Source of the DNA: a virus
Reading direction: 5' to 3' (one strand)
DNA: 32,733 nucleotides
Virus record (IMG/VR): IMGVR_UViG_3300033148_002807
Coordinates: 1 to 32,733 of that record
The translations under genes and the position numbers were made by a program. Below the pieces are notes generated by a model. The model did no database searches. It had not been told where the DNA came from and saw only the letters and a list, made by a program, of their open reading frames with translations. Below, piece after piece: positions 18,537 to 26,468 of this stretch. Numbering within the stretch: position 1 is the first letter of the stretch; each line of letters opens with the position of its first letter.

Positions 18537-18690
18537 AATGCCTGTCTCCTTTTTTGGATGGGTATTTGAACTTCTTATACACTTTTAATACATAACTACG
18601 AGGCAAATCCATATCCCTAGCTATCAGAGATAGAGAAACACCCAATTTCAATTTAGCAATAATCTGTTCGTCAATATCTGTCATATTCAT
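18529..18690 (-). CDS. small helix-turn-helix protein
   Basis: The start is set at ATG 18690 (MNMTDIDEQIIAKLK); ATG 18684 is also possible. The 53-residue product has DEQIIAKLKLGVSLSLIARD then MDLPRSYVLKVYKKF, a compact HTH of the kind seen in small phage and resolvase-type DNA-binding segments. It overlaps the end of the 18671 gene and leads into the Hc1-like gene, so the pair may be a small DNA-binding cassette. Confidence 0.6.
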   Translation of the reverse strand: MNMTDIDEQIIAKLKLGVSLSLIARDMDLPRSYVLKVYKKFKYPSKKGDRHYE

Positions 18691-18913
18691 CTGATAAAAA
18701 CATTGAACACTCACCAATCTCTCCCTGCTCATTTACAGGTATTAGTGAATCCAAAATGATGTGTACAGGACAGGTCTTGTCATCAGGCTTGCTGCTGTAT
18801 AGCACATGCATAGCCATAATAGGACAGCTAATTTCACCTTCACGATGAACGCATCTAGTGCAGTACCTTTGCTCATACGCCAATCCAGATTCATTATCTT
18901 CAAAATGAGCCAT
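18671..18913 (-). CDS. Cys-rich phage protein
   Basis: The 80-residue product begins MAHFEDNESGLAYEQRYCTR and has CTRCVHREGEISCPIMAMHV, then CPVHIILDSLIP and a final Cys. This YC.RC.H....CP...LH pattern is a recurrent small zinc-type family in phages, often with a neighbouring short gene. Function unknown. Confidence 0.7.
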   Translation of the reverse strand: MAHFEDNESGLAYEQRYCTRCVHREGEISCPIMAMHVLYSSKPDDKTCPVHIILDSLIPVNEQGEIGECSMFLSDEYDRY

Positions 18914-18926
18914 GAGCTACTCCAAA

Positions 18927-19127
18927 TCAAGTTCTGAACATTGCACCCTCATCATCTTTCAAGAAGGTGAAGTTCATATCATCTCCTTGTGGGATAATCA
19001 TTTCTCTGACAACCCCTCCCATCCATTTTATTGGATGACACACACCTTTGACTAATACTGATTCTTTCTTTGCTGCGATATAAACTGACATGCCTGAATT
19101 AACAGACGGGAGTCTTACTGTTTTCAT
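18927..19127 (-). CDS. small hypothetical protein
   Basis: The 66-residue product (MKTVRLPSVNSGMSVYIAAK) is beta-rich with no Cys pair. It is the first gene after a 191-base gap containing hairpin C. AAGGAATTAGAAGTGT precedes its ATG. No recognised family. Confidence 0.55.
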   Translation of the reverse strand: MKTVRLPSVNSGMSVYIAAKKESVLVKGVCHPIKWMGGVVREMIIPQGDDMNFTFLKDDEGAMFRT

Positions 19128-19156
19128 ACACTTCTAATTCCTTACTATAAATAACA

Positions 19157-19200
19157 GTCAGTTGAGGTACCCGGTGAGGGTAGTGGGACCCTCAACTGAC
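19157..19200 (-). promoter_or_regulatory. hairpin C in the leader of the 18927 gene
   Basis: GTCAGTTGAGG pairs perfectly with CCTCAACTGAC (11 pairs), with a 22-base loop that can form TACCC/GGGTA inside. No T-run follows, so it is more likely a structured leader or an mRNA stabiliser than a terminator. The rest of the 19201-19318 stretch shows only A/T-rich sequence with no gene. Confidence 0.5.
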
Positions 19201-19318
19201 CTAAAGACTAAACATATCACACACTTCTCACAAATTACAACCTAAAAAGTGTATTATGTGCATTTTATGGGCGTTTTTACTTATTAAACAACTTTCCCAG
19301 AAGTTTTGAGGCTCGTCT

Positions 19319-20032
19319 TCAGGGTTTCTGACTACCTTTTGGATAGGCTATTACAGGATACTTCAATGCCTTTAGTGCTTTTTTTCTAAAAGTCTTACTT
19401 CCATGTAAGTAGACATACCTGTGTTTTCTCGTTCTCTTCTCTTTGTAATAGAGATCACCATATGTCTCACGCATGTAAGCCTGCTTATCTTCAATACCAC
19501 TGAGTTCCCTATTCAATCTTATATTATGATGCTTCTCCTTTCCTTTCAGCTTCATATCACTAGCATCCATGCTCAGACCTGTATAAAGGAAATTAGTGGC
19601 CTGATACACACAGCCAACATGATCTTGACCTGTGTCAGCAAAGCTCACTATGATCTTTCCTTTTGGCAACAGCTTAATGCTTCTACCAACTAGTATACTC
19701 GCTTCATTCTTTCTGTTGTATTTAAGAACGAGTCTGCTAAGTTCTATCACAGCCTCTTTATATTCAATACCGGCTAAATGTAGCATCAATGGGGATGATA
19801 CAGGTGATCCATATGTAATAATTCCACATAGTTCATCTGTGCCGTCTTCAAAAAGACCGTAGGCATAAGTGATAGATGGCATTCGTTTGGCATAATGAAC
19901 ACGTAGAATAAAGGGGGCACACATATTCCTACTAATTCCCCTGACTATATAACCTTTTGGCTTGGTAGGAGGAGTTGTATTTACTACAGATTTTGATGGG
20001 TCTACATCAAAGCCCCAGGAGATTTTAACCAT
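19319..20032 (-). CDS. Mom-like DNA modification protein (copy 2)
   Basis: The 237-residue protein matches the phage Mom-type GNAT family: HYAKRMPSITYAYGLFEDG, GIITYGSP, ELSRLVLKYNRKNEASILVG, SIKLLPKGKIIVSFADTGQD, HVGCVYQATNFLYTGLSM and KHRYVYLHGSK. Mu Mom converts adenine in DNA to a carbamoylmethyl form that blocks restriction. It is about half-identical by eye to the copy immediately upstream, and the reading frames overlap slightly. The product may modify DNA with different specificity, or the pair may work together. Confidence 0.8.
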   Translation of the reverse strand: MVKISWGFDVDPSKSVVNTTPPTKPKGYIVRGISRNMCAPFILRVHYAKRMPSITYAYGLFEDGTDELCGIITYGSPVSSPLMLHLAGIEYKEAVIELSRLVLKYNRKNEASILVGRSIKLLPKGKIIVSFADTGQDHVGCVYQATNFLYTGLSMDASDMKLKGKEKHHNIRLNRELSGIEDKQAYMRETYGDLYYKEKRTRKHRYVYLHGSKTFRKKALKALKYPVIAYPKGSQKP

Positions 20033-20780
20033 TAGTAATCTCTTCCTCTAAGTCCTGCACATTCACTTTTGGGTAGTCCTCTATGGCATATTTCAATGCT
20101 TTGAATGCTTTTTTCCTGAATGTTTTACTACCATGTAGATAGACATACCTGTGTTTTCTAGGACGTTTTTCCATATAACAGGCATCACCATAATGCTCTC
20201 TTATGGCATCTGCTCTGTTCTCCACACCCCTGAATTCATCCTGTAGAGTTATGGGATGCATATTTTCCCTTCCTTTTATACGCAAGTCACTGTTCTCTGT
20301 ACTCAAACCTGTGTACAGAAAATTAGTAGCTTGGTAGATGAAACCAACATGATTTTGGCTAACATCTGCAAAACTCACTATGATCTTGTCTCTAGGCAAT
20401 AGCTTAATGCTTCTGCCAACGAGCATGCTTGCCTCATTTTTTCTGTTATGGAGCAAGACAAGTCTGTTGAGTTCTAGTATGTCATTTTTGAATTCCTCCC
20501 CTGCTAGACACTTCTTTAGGGGAGCAGATAAGGGGGTGCCATAAGTAACAATGCCAAGGAGATTATCAGTATCCTCTTCAAAAAGACCAAAAGCATAACT
20601 GATAGGTGGTATTCTCTTAGCATAGTGGATGCGTAGAATAAAAGTCATACACCTCTGTCTACTAACACCCCTGACTGTGTAACTTTTTGGGACATGCTCA
20701 TCAGGGACGTCCTTCATAGGTTTGGGATTATCCTCCCCTGTATCAAACATCCCCCAAGAAATTTTTACCACAAATACCAC
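20025..20780 (-). CDS. Mom-like DNA modification protein (copy 1)
   Basis: The frame opens at GTG 20780; GTG 20771 would give VVKISWG, aligning with the MVKISWG start of the second copy. The same Mom/GNAT landmarks are present in order: HYAKRIPPISYAFGLFEED, GIVTYGTP, ELNRLVLLHNRKNEASMLVG, RSIKLLPRDKIIVSFADVSQ, YQATNFLYTGLS and RKHRYVYLHGSKTFRKKAFK. It carries an insertion of Pro/Asp-rich residues after the first strand. Anti-restriction by DNA adenine modification is the family's known role; the actual modification here is untested. Confidence 0.8.
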   Translation of the reverse strand: MVFVVKISWGMFDTGEDNPKPMKDVPDEHVPKSYTVRGVSRQRCMTFILRIHYAKRIPPISYAFGLFEEDTDNLLGIVTYGTPLSAPLKKCLAGEEFKNDILELNRLVLLHNRKNEASMLVGRSIKLLPRDKIIVSFADVSQNHVGFIYQATNFLYTGLSTENSDLRIKGRENMHPITLQDEFRGVENRADAIREHYGDACYMEKRPRKHRYVYLHGSKTFRKKAFKALKYAIEDYPKVNVQDLEEEITNG

Positions 20781-21575
20781 CTATTCCTGATTGTTTCTGT
20801 CTACTAATGCCTGTTTAATATCAATAGAGACACTCTCTATTACTTCAAGAGATGTCACTCCATTTGGTGGATTTGTGATAGGTCTACCTATGACTAAAAA
20901 GTCAGCACCATCCCTTATAGCTTCATAGGGAGTTGCTTTCCTCTTTTGGTCATCTGGTTCCACAGCAGTATATGGTCTGATTCCTGGGGTTACGATAAGA
21001 AAGTCATCTCCACAGGCTTCTCTAATGAGTTTAGCCTCCTTTGGAGATGCAACCACACCATCAGCACCACACCTCTGTGCCATTTTAGCAAGACTAACTA
21101 CAACTTCCTCAATCCATTCTTTTTTGAACTCTATCCATTTTAACTTATTGGGCTTGTTCATGTGATGTACATCATAATGAGTTTCATTGTGGTATGGGGC
21201 AATACCCATCTCAGCAAAATCATCATAATCAAGACTAGTCAGAATTGTGACCCCAAGGATGAAGGGGAAGGTGTGTTGTGGGTGATGGGCCACAAAGTCA
21301 TTACGGGCTTCAACAGCCTGTTTAATAGCCTTTGGGCCACCTGTGCAATGGATCCAATTGGCATTTCTACCTCTTGCAATCTCTATGGCGACACTAGCAT
21401 CCATATTGGTTATAGCTTCTAAACCAATCTTCACATACCCTATTTTCCCTTCAAGCTGTGTGACTACTGCACTTGCCTCATCAGGATCACTCATGTCAAG
21501 AGCAACAATTATCCTCTCATGAGGTTCAGCCCACTTCATATGTTCTTTAATCCGTTCTTTAATCACATGTTCCAC
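20781..21575 (-). CDS. pyrF: orotidine-5'-phosphate decarboxylase homologue lacking the catalytic loop
   Basis: GTG 21575 follows GAGG. The 264-residue TIM-barrel protein keeps RIIVALDMSDPDEA, YVKIGLEAITN, GVTILTSL, GVVASPKEAKLIRE, IVTPGIRP and FLVIGRPITNPPNG (phosphate-binding Arg). Where family members carry the DxKxxDIxNT catalytic segment, this protein runs directly from EIARGRNANW to IHCTGGPKAIKQ. The Lys and paired Asp residues that decarboxylate OMP are therefore absent, apparently through an in-frame loss. It may bind nucleotides or OMP without turnover. Frame and flanking motifs are intact. Confidence 0.85.
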   Translation of the reverse strand: MEHVIKERIKEHMKWAEPHERIIVALDMSDPDEASAVVTQLEGKIGYVKIGLEAITNMDASVAIEIARGRNANWIHCTGGPKAIKQAVEARNDFVAHHPQHTFPFILGVTILTSLDYDDFAEMGIAPYHNETHYDVHHMNKPNKLKWIEFKKEWIEEVVVSLAKMAQRCGADGVVASPKEAKLIREACGDDFLIVTPGIRPYTAVEPDDQKRKATPYEAIRDGADFLVIGRPITNPPNGVTSLEVIESVSIDIKQALVDRNNQE

Positions 21576-21590
21576 AACACACCTCAGTGT

Positions 21591-22358
21591 TTATTTTTTC
21601 TTTTTAAGAGCCGCCATTCTTTCCTGAATGCTCATAGCAGGCTTGGTATCACCCTTAGCCTGAGACATTGCCGCTTCCATTCTGGCACTCTTTTTATCAC
21701 CAGCACCAAGCAATTTGGCTTTCATTTTGGCACCATCAGCCTCTTCCTGAGCTTCTGCTGTCTTTTCTTTCATGACATCAAGAGCGGAGGCAAGTTTGCC
21801 AACACCACTAGTGAGACCTGCCATTTTGCGTCGCTGTTCCGTTTTGGTCTTCTCGTGATCAGCAGATCGTTTGGCACGATTAAGATCAGTTTTGGCTTTT
21901 TTGAGTTCAGCACGGGCACTTGTCAGGGTCTTGGTAGCCACAGCCGCCATTTCCTCAAGTTCTACAAGGTATTCCTCAGCCTCAACAGCCTCCAATTCTT
22001 CACGCTCAATGTCAGGTTGCATCTCTTCAAGGGCAGTCAACTCTTCACCGATGATTTCATCAATCTCGGCAATTTCACCCTTCTTGGCACCTTCCTTACT
22101 GGCTTCAAGAATCTCAATGGCAGAGAGTTTTTGCTTGTAGATGGCATTGATTTCATCAGCTTCAGCACGTTCACGTTTGGCTTCTGTAGCCTGTGCTGTA
22201 GCGGCACTGATGAGTTTATCAAGGTTCTCTTCAAGAGAGATAATGTCAGCTTCAGAAGCACCATCCATATCAAGAGAAACAATCCCCTTCATAATAGAAT
22301 CAGCACCATCTACTGCTTTTACCTTACTGTAATTTTTAATAAATTGGAAAAACGCCAT
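21591..22358 (-). CDS. PspA/IM30-family protein (YjfJ-like)
   Basis: AGGAGACAGAT precedes ATG 22358. The 255-residue protein is almost wholly alpha-helical and charged, with long heptad-rich stretches (EADEINAIYKQKLSAIEILE; ELKKAKTDLNRAKRSADHEK) and the tail SIQERMAALKKKK. This is the architecture of PspA/IM30 proteins, which coat and remodel membranes as ESCRT-III-like filaments. The upstream DUF2491 gene makes the E. coli yjfJ-yjfK pairing the best match. It probably stabilises or reshapes the host inner membrane during infection (inference). Confidence 0.8.
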   Translation of the reverse strand: MAFFQFIKNYSKVKAVDGADSIMKGIVSLDMDGASEADIISLEENLDKLISAATAQATEAKRERAEADEINAIYKQKLSAIEILEASKEGAKKGEIAEIDEIIGEELTALEEMQPDIEREELEAVEAEEYLVELEEMAAVATKTLTSARAELKKAKTDLNRAKRSADHEKTKTEQRRKMAGLTSGVGKLASALDVMKEKTAEAQEEADGAKMKAKLLGAGDKKSARMEAAMSQAKGDTKPAMSIQERMAALKKKK

Positions 22359-22413
22359 ATCTGTCTCCTTTGGTTGAATAGTTATGTGTCTGTTTACTAG
22401 GCACTATGCCTGT

Positions 22414-23121
22414 TTAAAAAAGTACTTCTATCTCAGCCTGAACCAAATCAATACCAGCATAAATGACAATCCCTGATCTAAGTTCATCTTCGGCATCATG
22501 CCATTCCATTGAGGTCAAAAGAACATACTCAGCTATATCAAGTTCTTCATTCAACCATGCTCCATAAAGCATTGCCTCATGGTTCAGGTGTGTGGCATGT
22601 TTACTGTCAGTATGATCCACACTTGAAAGGGTCTCTGTGAATGAAATAGGAGGCTCATATTCAGCATTAGGAGCAGCCCAAGCCTCAACACGACCATACT
22701 CTTTGTCATTGAGTTCAGTTGTAATGAGTCCAATTTTACTACCTTCAGCATTGATCCACTCATACCACTCAGCTTCTGAGCAGGGGAAGTGCTGTGTGAC
22801 AGTATCAAACATTCTGATTTCTTGAATCTCTTCACCATCACATATGCACTGCAAAAAGCTAGTCCCAGGACTCAGTTCTCCACACTCTCCTGTATAAAAT
22901 CTGTAGACAGTGGAGCCTCCCATACTAAATTTACCAACAGCAAGAATTGAGTAAGGCTCCCTCATAGTCTTACAGACTGATTTATGGATGAAGTAGGTGT
23001 TGTTCTTGACTTCAAACTTTCCACCTAACCTTAGACCCAAGGGGCTAAAAGCTGCTAACTTTTTCCCCTCTTCTGGGCCTACGACCTTGGATGCAAACTT
23101 CTTTTTGAGTTTGTCAAACAT
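22414..23121 (-). CDS. DUF2491 (YjfK-like) protein
   Basis: The 235-residue protein starts MFDKLKKKFASKVVG and continues PLGLRLGGKFEV, GKFSMGGSTVYRFYTG, QEIRMFDTVTQHFP, SEAEWYEWINAEGS and AMLYGAWLNEELD. This is the order seen in YjfK (DUF2491). In enterobacteria YjfK sits next to the PspA-like YjfJ, and here the two are neighbours too. YjfK has no proven biochemical role; a membrane-stress partner of PspA is the usual guess. Confidence 0.78.
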   Translation of the reverse strand: MFDKLKKKFASKVVGPEEGKKLAAFSPLGLRLGGKFEVKNNTYFIHKSVCKTMREPYSILAVGKFSMGGSTVYRFYTGECGELSPGTSFLQCICDGEEIQEIRMFDTVTQHFPCSEAEWYEWINAEGSKIGLITTELNDKEYGRVEAWAAPNAEYEPPISFTETLSSVDHTDSKHATHLNHEAMLYGAWLNEELDIAEYVLLTSMEWHDAEDELRSGIVIYAGIDLVQAEIEVLF

Positions 23122-23127
23122 AGTTGA

Positions 23128-24846
23128 TTACTCCAAAGCACCATTGACTATATTAGCCATGATTGGTTGTGCCGCAACAACACCGGCTGTAAGGTCTTGG
23201 AATGCCTCTGTGCCATTCTTGTCAATCCACTTCTGATCAGTGATGAACAGGGCATCAACAGCAACAGTTTTGACATCATTACCCATCATCCAACCCGCTT
23301 GAAGATTTGGATAAGCTTTTGAAGGGATTTCAACACTTGTGTATAAAGGCTGTCCATCTGAATCAAGGGCATCCACAAAGTCACCATCATTGACTTCAAC
23401 AAGTTTGAAACCATCTTTTTTGGCTCTGGCTTCAGCGGCTTTGAGTAGACCTGATTTAAGACCGGAAACAAGCATGATGACAGCATTTTTGTTATCAGAT
23501 AAAGCATCAAGAGCGGCTTTAGGATCAGAATAATCCATGTAGCGTACTTTTACTTTTCCATACTTCTTAGGATTCTGAGCTTTCAGATTGATCCAAGTAG
23601 TCTCAGTACCACCACCTTTGCCACCAACATATAAGACAGTATTTTTGTTAAATTTCTTAACAGATTTTGGGCCTTTTTTGTTGGCAATCATCTGTACAGG
23701 TTCTTTGTACAGAGTGACAGCTTTGGCATTCAACTTCTTGACAAGTTCGGGATCAAGCCTTGAATACACATCAATACCATCGCCCTGAGCAACAAAGCCA
23801 TCACACTTACCTTCTATGTATGCTTTGATGTTAGCCATGGTGCCTGCTGAATTTTTGACATCTACAGCAATGGTTTCTTTGGTCTTGTTTCTCACTAAAC
23901 CACCAAATCTTTCATAATTGAGACCTTTGGTACCTGTGTACATGGTGAATTTGACTTTATCACCTTCTTTGGCTCCAAGAGCGGCTGCTGAGAGTAGCAC
24001 TGTGGCATCCATACCTTCAGGCAGGTATGTTGGGTCTTTTGTGCCTGTCATACCATCAAGTTTGGCATCCATGGCTGCAAGTTGGGCTTTCAACTCAGCA
24101 TTGTCTTTGGAAAGAGCTTCAGCATCTTTTTTCCATGCTTTGAATTCTGCTGTATTTGAATGGTTATATGCCATAGAAGACATAGAGGCATTAGTACTCA
24201 TGGTACTGAGCATCATGTACATGGTGAGACTGTCATAGGCTCCATAATAAGGCATGCCTCCATAAGCCCATGGTGAAGGTGCCCATCCATAACTACTGTA
24301 GTAATTTGATTTTCTGGCACTATACGTAGAATAGTTGTCTGTACTTCTTACCTTTGATTTTGAATACAGGGCATTGCTTTTGACACTTTTAGGTAGTGTC
24401 TTAGCAGTATATGCATCCACTGGTTTCTTACTTTTACCATCCTTAGATACGGTTTTTGATTTGAACTTGGCGCGATCAGCCTTCATTTTGGTTTTGGCTG
24501 TATTAGCCTTGGCTACTTTGATTTGTTTGGATGCTTTCTTATCAAATACTGATGTGCCACCAAAGCCTTTCTTGGAGGCAATTTTCTTTGATGCAGTTTT
24601 GGTCTTTCTTACTTTTGGCTTAGAAACTGATCTTGACTTCTTGCCTTTGCTTTTCCAAATACTCCCGCCTTTGAAACTTCTTGAAGGGCTTTTGCTGAAA
24701 CTTCTGCTTGATGAGCTTCTGCTGAAGCTTGAGCCACCCCTACTTCTTGCATCGGCATCTAATATCAATGAGAGGCTACCACCTCCCATAAGACTGAATA
24801 CCAATGTATAAACCAACACACTTCTGAACCATTTCATTGCCTTCAT
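23128..24846 (-). CDS. secreted TAXI/NMT1-like binding protein with SR-rich N-terminus
   Basis: The 572-residue protein has a signal peptide (KWFRSVLVYTLVFSLMGGGS), a Ser/Arg/Lys low-complexity region (about residues 32-175), a Tyr/Trp-rich patch (YYSSYGWAPSPWAYGG), and a coiled-coil (about 232-266). A C-terminal periplasmic substrate-binding domain follows (VDVKNSAGTMANIKAYIEGK, VAQGDGIDVYSRL, YVGGKGGGTETTWINL), resembling the TAXI/TRAP-type group. It lies directly upstream of the DUF2491 and PspA-like genes, suggesting a periplasmic sensor for that module. Its 5' leader shares 20 bases with that of the vWA gene. Confidence 0.7.
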   Translation of the reverse strand: MKAMKWFRSVLVYTLVFSLMGGGSLSLILDADARSRGGSSFSRSSSSRSFSKSPSRSFKGGSIWKSKGKKSRSVSKPKVRKTKTASKKIASKKGFGGTSVFDKKASKQIKVAKANTAKTKMKADRAKFKSKTVSKDGKSKKPVDAYTAKTLPKSVKSNALYSKSKVRSTDNYSTYSARKSNYYSSYGWAPSPWAYGGMPYYGAYDSLTMYMMLSTMSTNASMSSMAYNHSNTAEFKAWKKDAEALSKDNAELKAQLAAMDAKLDGMTGTKDPTYLPEGMDATVLLSAAALGAKEGDKVKFTMYTGTKGLNYERFGGLVRNKTKETIAVDVKNSAGTMANIKAYIEGKCDGFVAQGDGIDVYSRLDPELVKKLNAKAVTLYKEPVQMIANKKGPKSVKKFNKNTVLYVGGKGGGTETTWINLKAQNPKKYGKVKVRYMDYSDPKAALDALSDNKNAVIMLVSGLKSGLLKAAEARAKKDGFKLVEVNDGDFVDALDSDGQPLYTSVEIPSKAYPNLQAGWMMGNDVKTVAVDALFITDQKWIDKNGTEAFQDLTAGVVAAQPIMANIVNGALE

Positions 24847-24855
24847 ACTACCTCC

Positions 24856-25200
24856 CTATCTGTCTATTTGTTTATTATCTAATGAAACATACTCTTCATT
24901 AGAATACGTGTATTTTATAGCCCAATGTTTTTTATTGCCACAAGGACAAGGAACATCATGGTCTGGTACATCTGCATATGTTAGGATGGCATAATAACCA
25001 CCATCAGGACATATGCATTCTAATATAGGTTTATTAGCATTATAAGCAAGATGGCCTATTTGAATATAAGCTGCAACTCTCTTTAACTCTTTTATGAGTC
25101 CATCCCTTCCCCAATTATGACAACTGACTCCACACCAATCTTCAGCCACACCAATCTCTGTAGTAGGTGTATTATCAGAAACAATCAACTGCCCTTTCAA
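24856..25200 (-). CDS. hypothetical protein, TTG start
   Basis: TTG 25200 overlaps the purA stop (TTGA), giving a coupled 114-residue product. It contains WCGVSCHNWGRDGLIKELKR, CICPDGGYYAILTY and CPCGNKKHWAIKY; the paired Cys residues may bind zinc. No family recognised. Its end lies inside the 20-base repeat shared with the vWA leader. Confidence 0.55.
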   Translation of the reverse strand: MKGQLIVSDNTPTTEIGVAEDWCGVSCHNWGRDGLIKELKRVAAYIQIGHLAYNANKPILECICPDGGYYAILTYADVPDHDVPCPCGNKKHWAIKYTYSNEEYVSLDNKQIDR

Positions 25201-26453
25201 GGATTTGCCCCCACTTCAATATATTGATTGCTAGGAGGCATCTCAACCACAGGTTCAAACTCTACAGAAGTCACAGTTTGCCTTGTGCGACCCGCACTGA
25301 CCAAAACAGGGAGTTTCAGATTATCAAACATCTGTAGGAATTCATCAGTATAAGAAATACACAACTTTCCATCAAGATAGTAGCTAATCAGGCCTTCATC
25401 TAACTGATCCACACAAGTGACCATAATTGAAGGCTTGATGGCAACAATATTCATAGGGACACTGTTCATATCTGCATAAATAGTATCCATCAGTAGGTCA
25501 AAATCTAGATACGCAAACCTCATATGATCTTGGAATTGATTTGGGATGTTAGTGGGATCACTCACTTTTAGATATGGTATGTCAAATAGCTCATGTGGTA
25601 ATGGGCCTGCACCATGCCTAGTCATGTATGTCCTTGTCACATAAACCACATCAATCTCTCTGATTCCCAACTCCTCAGCTAACTCTATGGCATTGTGAAT
25701 GCCTGTTTTTGAACGTGTCACATATGGAAACCACTTATGATGCTCATCAAGAAGCAAACCCTGAGCACCTTCAAATAAAACATGATCAAAATCTTTAGGG
25801 AAGTCTCGGATACTTCTGACCTCACAATACTTGGTAAACAGCACACAGTCACCAATGAAGACCTCCATAAGATCAACATTGTCAATTTTGCTTTTCAACT
25901 CATCAGTGTAGGGCATGCCAAGTTCTACAACTCTTTTAGGCACCCATTCATTCCTGATTTTGATCAAGGTCTTCCTCAACTCAGCCTCATTGAAAAAATC
26001 CCTTACAAATAATTGTAGATTTTCATGCCTGGTAACTGTCTCATTGATTCCAAGACCACAACTACCATGTTTGTTTTTGTTACGAAAATCCTCTGCATAT
26101 TGGTTGATCAACATATCATAAGGAGTTGTAACAACACACTGTGGATCAACATACACTTTTGGAGTGCATAGTTTTTCAAGTACACGATGCTCCTTAAAAA
26201 AGATGATCGGATTTACTATGAAAAAATGACTTAAAAAAGTGGGAACTCCAATGAGAGAACTACTACCAAAGTGCCCGAAAACATGACTCATCCCATCTGG
26301 AGTCACAACAGTGTGAGCAGCTTGTGCCCCACCATTGAACCTCAGATTAATGACGCTCTCTCCTTCCTTGATTAGTTTATGGGCATGATAATCAGTGACA
26401 AGCCCTTTTCCTTCATCCCCTAAACCACCGCCAATTATGGCTGTTGCTCTCAT
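25197..26453 (-). CDS. purA: adenylosuccinate synthetase (PurA family)
   Basis: The 418-residue protein has the GDP-binding opening IIGGGLGDEGKGLVTDYHAH, FNGGAQAAHTVV (catalytic His), GSCGLGINETVTRH, FEGAQGLLLDEHH, YVTRSKTGIHNA and RTYMTRHGAGPLP. The canonical GxQWGDEGKGK is changed (no Gln-Trp, final Lys to Leu). The catalytic Asp of GDEGKG is retained, whereas phage PurZ, which makes aminoadenine, has lost it. The likely reaction is IMP + Asp to adenylosuccinate, feeding dATP synthesis. No other Z-genome genes are seen in this window. Confidence 0.88.
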   Translation of the reverse strand: MRATAIIGGGLGDEGKGLVTDYHAHKLIKEGESVINLRFNGGAQAAHTVVTPDGMSHVFGHFGSSSLIGVPTFLSHFFIVNPIIFFKEHRVLEKLCTPKVYVDPQCVVTTPYDMLINQYAEDFRNKNKHGSCGLGINETVTRHENLQLFVRDFFNEAELRKTLIKIRNEWVPKRVVELGMPYTDELKSKIDNVDLMEVFIGDCVLFTKYCEVRSIRDFPKDFDHVLFEGAQGLLLDEHHKWFPYVTRSKTGIHNAIELAEELGIREIDVVYVTRTYMTRHGAGPLPHELFDIPYLKVSDPTNIPNQFQDHMRFAYLDFDLLMDTIYADMNSVPMNIVAIKPSIMVTCVDQLDEGLISYYLDGKLCISYTDEFLQMFDNLKLPVLVSAGRTRQTVTSVEFEPVVEMPPSNQYIEVGANP

Positions 26454-26468
26454 TGGATTCCTCCTAAA

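Noticed and set aside
21519-22400. Long + strand frame (293 residues) opposite the PspA-like gene
   Set aside because: It is the antisense shadow of the PspA and pyrF genes, rich in Phe and His as expected for reverse-strand reading, and has no ribosome site.
25197-26453. PurZ (aminoadenine synthesis)
   Set aside because: The catalytic Asp in GDEGKG is retained and no MazZ, DatZ or DpoZ gene is in the window. Kept only as a caution in the findings.
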